Shown here: positions 16,865 through 23,806 of the stretch, piece by piece
How positions within the stretch are numbered: position 1 is the first letter of the stretch
Layout: every line of letters begins with the position of its first letter
Assembly (NCBI RefSeq): GCF_000010165.1
Contig: NC_012491.1
Span: 1,234,001 to 1,298,000, forward strand
DNA from: Brevibacillus brevis NBRC 100599
Lineage (GTDB): Bacteria; Bacillota; Bacilli; Brevibacillales; Brevibacillaceae
Direction of reading: 5' to 3'
Length of the DNA stretch: 64,000 nt
Notes under the pieces: generated by a model
What the model saw: only the letters and a program-made list of their open reading frames with translations
Told to the model about the DNA's origin: nothing
Database searches by the model: none
Position numbers and translations under genes: made by a program

Positions 16865-17680
16865 TTACCTTCTTTCCCATACCCGGATGGCTATGAACAA
16901 GGTCGCACTGATCCAGAGCAGACTGAGTGTGACAAAGATGAGATCACCAAGTGGAGAATCAGCCCAGTACACCCATTTGTAGTATTCAGGTCCAAAGATC
17001 GAGCCACCGCCTAATCTGGCAACGGAAAAGATTCGTACAAACTCCGCTGGGTTGAGAAACGTTGCGAGCTGAAGCAGAGGCTTGATCCATGTATAAGGGA
17101 CGAAGCTGAGCACAGAGATGAGAAGAGTAGGCCATGCCAGAATATAGAAGAACCAGATGCTGACTCCCATCGTCAAAGCCTGCCAACGGTTTTTACTAAT
17201 GGCGCCAATCAGCATGGCAATTCCCAAAAATAAAAGAATGAGACAGATGGAAAAGGCAAGCAAAAACAAAAGTGTTGAGAATGCAAAGCTTTTTCCTAAC
17301 AGCATACCAGCTACACCAGACAACCCATACCCGAAGCTGACGATCGCAACTAACACGAGTGCTTGTCCCAAATATTTCCCCACCAAAAACGAAAAGGTCG
17401 TCATGGAGTAGGTAGAGAGGAGCTGCCAGCTACCCTCTTCTTTTTCCGCCGTCAAGGAAAAAGAGGAGAGAAGCATTGTCATCAGTGGCAGCAAATACAA
17501 AATCAGATTCAGCATGGTACCTGTCGTATACGTATAACCCTTCATGTAGGACTGCGATTGGATAATCAAGAGCCCCAAACTAAACAGGGAGAACAGAGCC
17601 ATAAACGAGTAGGACCATGGATTGCGAAAGCCTACCTTCACTTCTCGTTTGGCAATCAGATTGATGTGCAAAGACTCCAC
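16865..17680 (-). CDS. nosY: NosY-type ABC transporter permease
   Basis: This 271-residue membrane protein has six predicted helices. The architecture is that of ABC-2 type permeases, with AEKEEGSWQLLSTYSMTTFSFLVGKYLGQ in the first cytoplasmic loop, typical of the NosY/GldF group. It lies between nosL (8-base gap) and nosF (4-base gap), so it forms the membrane channel of that transporter. Confidence 0.8.
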   Translation of the reverse strand: MESLHINLIAKREVKVGFRNPWSYSFMALFSLFSLGLLIIQSQSYMKGYTYTTGTMLNLILYLLPLMTMLLSSFSLTAEKEEGSWQLLSTYSMTTFSFLVGKYLGQALVLVAIVSFGYGLSGVAGMLLGKSFAFSTLLFLLAFSICLILLFLGIAMLIGAISKNRWQALTMGVSIWFFYILAWPTLLISVLSFVPYTWIKPLLQLATFLNPAEFVRIFSVARLGGGSIFGPEYYKWVYWADSPLGDLIFVTLSLLWISATLFIAIRVWERR

Positions 17681-17688
17681 TCCCTCTG

Positions 17689-18270
17689 TTAGTTATGTGT
17701 GGTTGGGGTAGTACTATTGCTGCCGTGATCGGCTGGCTTGCTTTCGTGACCGCCATGATGTTGACCTTCGGAAGACTGACCGTCTTTGTTCATGTGCTTG
17801 CTCATGCTATTTTCCCAGCTATGATTTTTCAACTCATCCGCACTCATGACAATACCTTTCTTTTGTTCCTGAACGAAGCTGTCTGCAGCAGACTTCTCTT
17901 TGAAAGAGTAGATGCCATATGTCATTGGCGTTTTGAAGTCTTTGTCGTAAGCGTAGGTAGCTTTCTCTGCTTTTGTCCATTCTGCTGTGTAGTAATCGCG
18001 GACAAATTGTACAGCCACGTTATCGGTTCCATTCTCTTTCATCCAGTTGTTCATGCAGCCGAGATCATCGAACTTCAGTGCTTTTCCGTCTTTTAAGACG
18101 ATTTCAGTAGCATTGTAATCGTTAGGGACATGCATTTTGCAAAGGTCGCATTTGTCTACGCCTTCTGCGATATCCACAGGTTTCGGCTCTTCGCTTCCGC
18201 AGCCGACCATAAGCAGGCTAATGCCGAGAATTGCTCCGATTGTTGTACCCCATTTTTTCATTTTGTTCAT
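17689..18270 (-). CDS. nosL: NosL-type copper-binding lipoprotein
   Basis: This 193-residue lipoprotein has lipobox MVGC (Cys24). The Cu(I)-binding motif CDLCKM (Cys41, Cys44, Met46) follows, then KFDDLGCMNNWM, the NosL family core. NosL binds copper outside the membrane and supplies it to nitrous oxide reductase in known systems. The last 45 residues are a His/Gly/Ser-rich tail (HMNKDGQ...QHHGGHES), an extra likely metal-binding extension. I choose ATG 18270, with an AGGAGTGAG site upstream; its ATGA overlaps the nosD stop, giving tight coupling. Confidence 0.88.
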   Translation of the reverse strand: MNKMKKWGTTIGAILGISLLMVGCGSEEPKPVDIAEGVDKCDLCKMHVPNDYNATEIVLKDGKALKFDDLGCMNNWMKENGTDNVAVQFVRDYYTAEWTKAEKATYAYDKDFKTPMTYGIYSFKEKSAADSFVQEQKKGIVMSADELKNHSWENSMSKHMNKDGQSSEGQHHGGHESKPADHGSNSTTPTTHN

Positions 18271-19679
18271 GATTTTCTCACTCCTATATAAATGATGGAA
18301 CAGCTTCCTACTAACAAGATAAGTCCAAGAATGCCTGCACCCCAACTGCTCGTTTCCCCGGATTCAAGTAGCACGGTGTCCGAGGGTTGCATTAAAGGAG
18401 ATGCGTCCTTGATTGCTGAACCGGCCCCACTTGTAAACAAGCCTTCCAGAAATACAAATCCAGGGGCTTGGAAAAACAACTGGTAGGCAGGAACCGCATC
18501 GGTCAAACCTAGGTAAAAAGGATTCATCTCGTAAGGTAAATCACTGCGAGAATCCCCGTTCACATCGAGTCCTTGCAGATTGTCCCAGTAGTTTTTGTTT
18601 AAGTTGTTGTTCTGACTATCCTGGGCTTGCGCTTGGATGACGTTGGAGACAAATTGATTATCGGTTAATAAGTTGTCAGAAGAGGACAAAAACTGCATGC
18701 CGATAAAGTTGAGACTGAGTAAATTGTTTTTAACCGTAATACCGGATGATTGCTCTAAATACAGTCCAACGCGGTTCCCCTCAATCGTGTTGTTTGCAAT
18801 CAGCGTATCCTGTACGGTAATAAGAAGAATTCCTTGCGAACCAGGATTTTTTTGCTGTTTCAAAAATTGATTCCCGGTAACCGTCAATTTGCGCGACTCC
18901 ATAAGCTGGGAGCCTGTCACATTTTCCATTCCAATGTTGTTGATGACCGTCGTATCAGAGGTGCCCATGAAATGATAGCCGTACCGCGAGCTCGTCACCA
19001 GATTTTGTTCCAAATGGTTTCGATCGCTATTTTCGACATAAAAGCCATCTTCGACATTCGTCACCTGATTTTTAATGAAACGGTTATGATCCGATTCACG
19101 CACGTCAATTCCGTTTCCTCGTCTCGCTTTTTCCGTTTGCTTTGGCTTTACTTCAGGCTGTGCTCCGTGATTATGTCCAGAACTGGTCGTTGGGCTGCCA
19201 TCACCTTTGATTTTTCCGATGACTTGAACGTTATGCAGCGTGTTGTAGTCTGCTTGCCGTAATTGAATACCGATCCCTTTCGTTTCAACGATGACATTTT
19301 CCAGGAAGTTTTGATCCCCACGGATGACAAGAGCGGCTACGTCACTGTTGATTCGCTTGTCCACGATATGGATTCCTTGCACGCTCACATTGTCGCTTTC
19401 AATCGTGAGTGTTGCCTCTTCCTCGGTCGGATTGATGATCTTCACTGGATCATTGGCTACCAATTGAATCGGCTTGGTAATGCGGATCGGACCTTTGTAC
19501 AAACCATACGGGATGATAACGGTATCGTTAGGGCGTGCTTGATCAATCATCGCCTGCAAGGAGTCAGTATCCGCAGGCGTCGCCTTTGCTGCGATAGGCA
19601 GCTGTAGAGCAACGATACAAATGACGGAGACGAAAAGTAGCGGGAGAGATAATTTTCGATTGTTCCATCGTAATGACAG
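18267..19679 (-). CDS. nosD: NosD-type copper-site maturation protein (parallel beta-helix)
   Basis: With the start I propose this is a 470-residue exported protein with right-handed beta-helix (CASH) repeats, rich in N-x-I/L turns (NTIEGNRVGLYLEQSSGITVKNN). A C-terminal membrane anchor (GAGILGLILLVGSCSIIYIGV) follows. An ATG at 19559 falls inside the mature domain and leaves no signal peptide. The frame continues upstream to a CTG at 19679, 7 bases after GGGGAGG, and then encodes a textbook signal peptide ending in AAKA. I therefore prefer the non-canonical CTG start. It heads the nosDLYF operon and overlaps nosL by 4 bases. Confidence 0.82.
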   Translation of the reverse strand: MSLRWNNRKLSLPLLFVSVICIVALQLPIAAKATPADTDSLQAMIDQARPNDTVIIPYGLYKGPIRITKPIQLVANDPVKIINPTEEEATLTIESDNVSVQGIHIVDKRINSDVAALVIRGDQNFLENVIVETKGIGIQLRQADYNTLHNVQVIGKIKGDGSPTTSSGHNHGAQPEVKPKQTEKARRGNGIDVRESDHNRFIKNQVTNVEDGFYVENSDRNHLEQNLVTSSRYGYHFMGTSDTTVINNIGMENVTGSQLMESRKLTVTGNQFLKQQKNPGSQGILLITVQDTLIANNTIEGNRVGLYLEQSSGITVKNNLLSLNFIGMQFLSSSDNLLTDNQFVSNVIQAQAQDSQNNNLNKNYWDNLQGLDVNGDSRSDLPYEMNPFYLGLTDAVPAYQLFFQAPGFVFLEGLFTSGAGSAIKDASPLMQPSDTVLLESGETSSWGAGILGLILLVGSCSIIYIGVRKS

Positions 19680-19928
19680 GGTGCATCCTCCCCTATTCCA
19701 CTAGAGAGCTCTCTTGTTTATTGCCGGATCATCGGCTGCTAGCTACATTTAGGATAACAGCCTCTTTTCATTTTCGTATGACTCAACCGGGCTATAAAAC
19801 GTGTCAAAAAACGCAACGATTATGAAAAAATGGAAGGATCGAGAGGTTTACACCTGAGGTGGCATTGTACAATCGAAGCGGTCATACTAAATCAGAGAGA
19901 AGGAAGAGACGAAAAGGAGAGACGATAA

Positions 19929-20240
19929 ATGGATACAAACATAGAAAAAGCACTGCGTACGACGCTGGAATATTGGGATCGGATGAAAAAGAGCCACGAG
20001 GACGACGCGGAGGACGATGCGAATCAGTTTGAGGCTTCGTTTTACCGCATGATGGATCACATTCGCGAGTGGTACGATCAGCTGGAAGTGAAGCCTGATA
20101 CACTAGAGGGTGCACTGCTTCTTCCGGACATGGTAGAGGTTGCAGAGCAGCTGCCTGTAGAGATCATGCTGAATTTTGAAACGGAGCTGGAATTGATCGT
20201 AGATGGGCAAATTCGGGAGGATGATGAGAAATACGATTAA
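19929..20240 (+). CDS. Small acidic hypothetical protein
   Basis: A 103-residue acidic, largely helical protein without signal or membrane segment. It has not been matched to a family. It has a clear AAAAGGAGAG ribosome site and good codon structure, so it is likely real. The 19694-19928 gap upstream carries no other feature I can support. Confidence 0.6.
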   Translation: MDTNIEKALRTTLEYWDRMKKSHEDDAEDDANQFEASFYRMMDHIREWYDQLEVKPDTLEGALLLPDMVEVAEQLPVEIMLNFETELELIVDGQIREDDEKYD

Positions 20241-20313
20241 AAACAGAGAACTTGTTGCATCCTATCCTTGACATGATTTACTAGAATATTGTGTTTGGGG
20301 AGGGTAAACACAA

Positions 20314-21888
20314 GTGGTATCTACTTTGTTATGCGTCATTATCATCATCCTTCTTCTGCCACCCATTGTATTTTTTGGTTATATGTACGCCTTGTCTAAA
20401 CAGCCGAAGCACTCCATTATTCGTTCCCATCCTTTTTTGGGGTGGATGCGTTATTTGCTGGAAAAGCTCGGGCCTGAGTTTCGCCAGTATTGGTTTGAAT
20501 CGGATACAGAAGGGAAGCCGTTCTCCCGTTCTGACTTTGTCGGAATGGTTTATGCGGCCAAGTACAGGACCGACCTGATCTCGTTTGGTGGAAAACGCGA
20601 TTACGAGGAGCCCGGCTTTTATTTGTCCAATGCGATGTTCCCGAGGCTGACGAGTGAGCTGCGGGTAGATAATGAAAAAGTCGTCCCTGGAAAAAAGTAT
20701 GAGATTACCCATGAGGGACTGTTTACAAGAAGAGAAAAGTTAATCGAGGAACTAGAGGTTAAGCCGTGGATGCTACATGACGAGGATGTCATTGTCGTGG
20801 GCGAAAACAGAAGGCAGCCCTGGCGGCTAAAAGGGATGTTCGGTGCTTCAGCTACCTCCTTTGGAGCAGTGGGAGAAAACTATATCATGTCCGCTGGGTA
20901 TGGGGCACGTATGGCAGGCGGCTCTTGGATCAATACAGGTGAGGGTGGCGTTGCAGAAGTTCACCTCTCTACAGGTGTAGATATTATTTCGCAAATCGGG
21001 CCGGGGATGTTTGGTTTCCGTGATGACAAGGGCAAGTTTTCCATCGAAGAATTCAAGAAAAAGGCAAGCATCCCGAACATCAAAGCGTTCGAACTGAAAT
21101 TTCATCAAGGGGCCAAAATACGCGGAGGGCATCTCGAGGGCGCCAAGGTCACGGAAAAAGTCGCAGCAGCAAGGCTGGTACCTGTGGGACAAACAGTCAA
21201 TTCACCGAACCGCTTCGAGTTCCTCAGCAATCCGGATGAAGCCTTGCGTTTCATCGGTAGTTTGCAGGAGGCGGGAGGCAAGCCGGTCGGAGTAAAAATC
21301 GTCGTCGGCGATCCAAAGCGCTTGGAGCATTTTTTTGAGAAAATGCTGGAGCTGTCCATTTACCCGGATTTCATTACGGTTGACGGCTCTGAGGGCGGTT
21401 CAGGCGCAATGTTCAAGGCAATGGCAGATGGCATGGGCTTGCCGCTGTTCGCCGCGCTCATCATTCTCGATGATACGATGCGGAAATTCGGTGTCCGGGA
21501 CCGCATCAGGATTTTTGCTTCCGGCAAGCTCGTTACTCCTGACAAAGTAGCGATCGCCATGGCATTGGGAGCGGATTGCGTCAACTCCGCGCGAGGCTTC
21601 ATGATTGCAACTGGCTGCATCATGGCGATGCAATGCCATACAGGCAAATGTCCGACAGGAGTCACTACGACGGATTCCAAATACCAGGAGGCGCTGGTTC
21701 CAGCAGAAAAGCAGTGGCGTGTCATGAACTATATTTTGCAGTTGAGGGAAGGCTTGTTCTCGCTGGCGGCAGCATGTGGTTTGGAGAGCCCGACCGAGCT
21801 TCGGAGAGAGCATGTTGTGTTTACCAACGAAAGCGGGGAGACTGTGCGTGTGGTTGACTTGTTTCCGTACCCGGTCGCGTCTAGATAA
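20314..21888 (+). CDS. FMN-binding glutamate synthase-like protein (YerD family)
   Basis: This 524-residue protein has an N-terminal membrane helix (residues 3-26) and the FMN/synthase domain of glutamate synthase (GltB type). It lacks the N-terminal glutamine amidotransferase and C-terminal GXGXG domains of full GltB. The barrel segments FITVDGSEGGSGAMFKAMADG and GADCVNSARGFMIATGC are present. The 3Fe-4S cysteine cluster follows (C-x5-C-x4-C in GCIMAMQCHTGKCPTG). Related proteins such as B. subtilis YerD are of uncertain reaction. A GGGGAGGG site precedes the GTG start. Confidence 0.88.
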   Translation: MVSTLLCVIIIILLLPPIVFFGYMYALSKQPKHSIIRSHPFLGWMRYLLEKLGPEFRQYWFESDTEGKPFSRSDFVGMVYAAKYRTDLISFGGKRDYEEPGFYLSNAMFPRLTSELRVDNEKVVPGKKYEITHEGLFTRREKLIEELEVKPWMLHDEDVIVVGENRRQPWRLKGMFGASATSFGAVGENYIMSAGYGARMAGGSWINTGEGGVAEVHLSTGVDIISQIGPGMFGFRDDKGKFSIEEFKKKASIPNIKAFELKFHQGAKIRGGHLEGAKVTEKVAAARLVPVGQTVNSPNRFEFLSNPDEALRFIGSLQEAGGKPVGVKIVVGDPKRLEHFFEKMLELSIYPDFITVDGSEGGSGAMFKAMADGMGLPLFAALIILDDTMRKFGVRDRIRIFASGKLVTPDKVAIAMALGADCVNSARGFMIATGCIMAMQCHTGKCPTGVTTTDSKYQEALVPAEKQWRVMNYILQLREGLFSLAAACGLESPTELRREHVVFTNESGETVRVVDLFPYPVASR

Positions 21889-21925
21889 TCATTTACAGAG
21901 AAGATAAATAATGGTATGGTGAAAG

Positions 21926-21995
21926 AATCAGGCTATAGTACACCTTCCTTCTAACCCAATCCGATATTAGGGGTACTGCTTTCCTGATTTTTTTT
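21926..21995 (+). repeat. Hairpin leader element, copy 1 (no gene behind it)
   Basis: The base stem AATCAGG (21926-21932) with CCTGATT (21983-21989) is followed by T residues. The 29-base 5' arm (21926-21954) is nearly identical to that at 23754-23782 upstream of the TerD-like gene (one difference). After the T tract comes ATG CCT ATT AAA AAA TGA (21996-22013), which resembles the start of the TerD-like gene. This copy looks like a stranded duplicate of that leader. Confidence 0.65.
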
Positions 21996-22014
21996 ATGCC
22001 TATTAAAAAATGAA

Positions 22015-22054
22015 AAAGGCCGTATGATCCTGTGCAAGTGATCATGCGGCCTTT
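22015..22054. terminator. Terminator after the peroxiredoxin gene
   Basis: A 15-bp stem with one G-U pair (22015-22029 with 22040-22054) has T-rich flanks on the minus strand side. Confidence 0.8.
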
Positions 22055-22069
22055 GTTTATGTCTAGTGG

Positions 22070-22600
22070 CTAGGAGATCGTGTTTTGTCCCGGCTTCCAG
22101 TCCATTGGGCACAGTCCGCCTGATTGTAGAGCTTCGATCACACGGAGCGTTTCATCTACGCTTCTGCCAACCTTGGAGTTGGAGATGACTGCGTATTGCA
22201 GGATGCCTTCTGGATCGATGATGAAGCTGCCGCGCAGCGGAGCTTTGGTTGCTTCGTCCAGCACACCGTATGCCATGGTCGCTTCTTTGCTGTAGTCAGA
22301 AGCGAGAGGGAAGGAGAGTGGACCGATGCCTTCACTTGCTCTCATCCATGCTTTGTGTGTATGTATGCTGTCGCCGCTAATGCCAAGCACCTCGACATTT
22401 AAATCCGTGAACTCCTTGATCCGGCGATTGAGGCTGAGAATTTCGGTCGGGCATACTTTCGAAAAGTCAAACGGATAAAAGAACAAAAGAAGCCATTTTC
22501 CACGATAGTCTACCAAGCTCTTTGGCAGGGGAAATCCGTTGTCAAATGTCACGGTGTCCATCGTAAAATCAGGTGCAGGAAGTCCAATACGTGCTGTCAT
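22070..22600 (-). CDS. 2-Cys peroxiredoxin (AhpC/TSA family)
   Basis: This 176-residue peroxiredoxin reduces hydrogen peroxide and organic peroxides in the cytoplasm. The peroxidatic cysteine Cys50 lies in PFDFSKVCPTE (the usual motif has DFTFVCPTE). The resolving cysteine Cys164 lies in GGLCPMDWKPG, so it is a typical 2-Cys enzyme. I start at ATG 22600, after a GAGGAG site; an upstream in-frame ATG lacks one. It has no reductase gene beside it and would use a general thioredoxin or AhpF-like partner. Confidence 0.92.
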   Translation of the reverse strand: MTARIGLPAPDFTMDTVTFDNGFPLPKSLVDYRGKWLLLFFYPFDFSKVCPTEILSLNRRIKEFTDLNVEVLGISGDSIHTHKAWMRASEGIGPLSFPLASDYSKEATMAYGVLDEATKAPLRGSFIIDPEGILQYAVISNSKVGRSVDETLRVIEALQSGGLCPMDWKPGQNTIS

Positions 22601-22675
22601 AGTCCGATCTCCTCGTTTCTGATACCGTATGTCAGGTACTGGTAACAAAGTATCACGAATGATAAGGAGAATCAA

Positions 22676-23560
22676 TTAGTTCTGAATATCAGAAGTGTAG
22701 TGGAGTTTTTTTGCATCGTTCTTTTGGAGAAGGAAGAAAACAATTGGAATAAAGGAAACCAAGAAACAACAGGCGGCGATAATCGGAAATACGGACATTT
22801 CCAAAACAGCACGACCGAGATAGGTTTGCCAGCCGATTGCAGCCAAACCGAGCAAGTAGGCGATGCCCGTGAGATGGATGAATCCAGTACGAGCAGTGGA
22901 TACATGCTTTTTACGTTCCGCTAACCAAGCGACAAAAGGTACTGCTTGCAGAGCATGAAAACCAATGCCATGGAGCCAAATGATATTCCCTTCCTCTCCG
23001 ACCACTCGACCATAGTTGAATGAAATCCAGAGGCCTGCCGCAAACGAGAGCATAATCGCAATCATGGCATAGCGGATGCTAATGGCTAGCTCTGGGTGTA
23101 GGGAATAAGCTTTTCTTCGGAAAAACTGAATGGCAATGAATACATAAAAGAGGACCAGGAGAAGAGCCACAAAAGTAAAAATGGAACCAACGGCGACGTC
23201 GAAGGGTGTACCATTTTTGACGAACCTCGGGTCCACACCGCGGAAGTTTTGTACGGTTTCCGCTCCGTAAGAATAGAGAGCAAGCGGGATATAAGACCAG
23301 CGAAAGATAGCTCTACTTCGTGTACCCAAGGCAGATAACGGAATGATTGCGGCTGTCGTCAATAAAAATATTCCGAGTGCGGCATTAAAGGAAAACACTT
23401 TCGAGACATCGCCATTAGGAGCGACGGGTCCTCCGTGAAGCATGACCCAGATTGCGCATATAGCAGCGAGTAAGAAGCCAAGCAAGCCGGTATACACTAA
23501 CCATTTCTCCCCTTGAAAGAAAGGGGGGGCTGAATGACTTTTCATAACAGATTGCTTCAT
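22676..23560 (-). CDS. Polytopic membrane protein of unknown function
   Basis: A 294-residue protein with about eight hydrophobic helices and short loops. I do not recognise the family. His and Trp residues in helices (LHGIGFHALQAVPF; IGWQTYLGRAVLEMS) could hint at cofactor or haem contacts, but this is speculation. I choose ATG 23560 because GGAGGGAG lies 10 bases upstream. It ends 76 bases before the peroxiredoxin start on the same strand. Confidence 0.75.
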   Translation of the reverse strand: MKQSVMKSHSAPPFFQGEKWLVYTGLLGFLLAAICAIWVMLHGGPVAPNGDVSKVFSFNAALGIFLLTTAAIIPLSALGTRSRAIFRWSYIPLALYSYGAETVQNFRGVDPRFVKNGTPFDVAVGSIFTFVALLLVLFYVFIAIQFFRRKAYSLHPELAISIRYAMIAIMLSFAAGLWISFNYGRVVGEEGNIIWLHGIGFHALQAVPFVAWLAERKKHVSTARTGFIHLTGIAYLLGLAAIGWQTYLGRAVLEMSVFPIIAACCFLVSFIPIVFFLLQKNDAKKLHYTSDIQN

Positions 23561-23753
23561 GAATCGAGTCTCCCTCCAGTAAAGTTTTGGTACTCTGCTA
23601 CTCACTTTACAGGGATGAAGAATGCGGAATAACGGGCAGCGGAATGAAATCGAATTAGGACTGGGGACGGATTTATGTCTCGTTCCTGAGGGAGAACTTT
23701 ACCATCAGGGAGAATTGAAGTAAGATGGATAAAAATTACAAAAAGGAATAAAA

Positions 23754-23805
23754 AATCAGGCTATTGTACACCTTCCTTCTAAGCGAAAGGTTTCCTGATT
23801 TTTTT
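23754..23805 (+). promoter_or_regulatory. Hairpin leader element, copy 2, directly before the TerD-like gene
   Basis: The base stem AATCAGG (23754-23760) with CCTGATT (23794-23800) has an inner ACCTT/AAGGT stem and ends in a seven-T tract. The first candidate start codon of the gene follows one base later. The structure is that of an intrinsic terminator placed in a 5' leader, so attenuation or another RNA-level control is plausible. The 5' arm contains CACCTTCCTTCTAA, close to the anti-Shine-Dalgarno end of 16S rRNA. Confidence 0.6.
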
Positions 23806-23806
23806 C

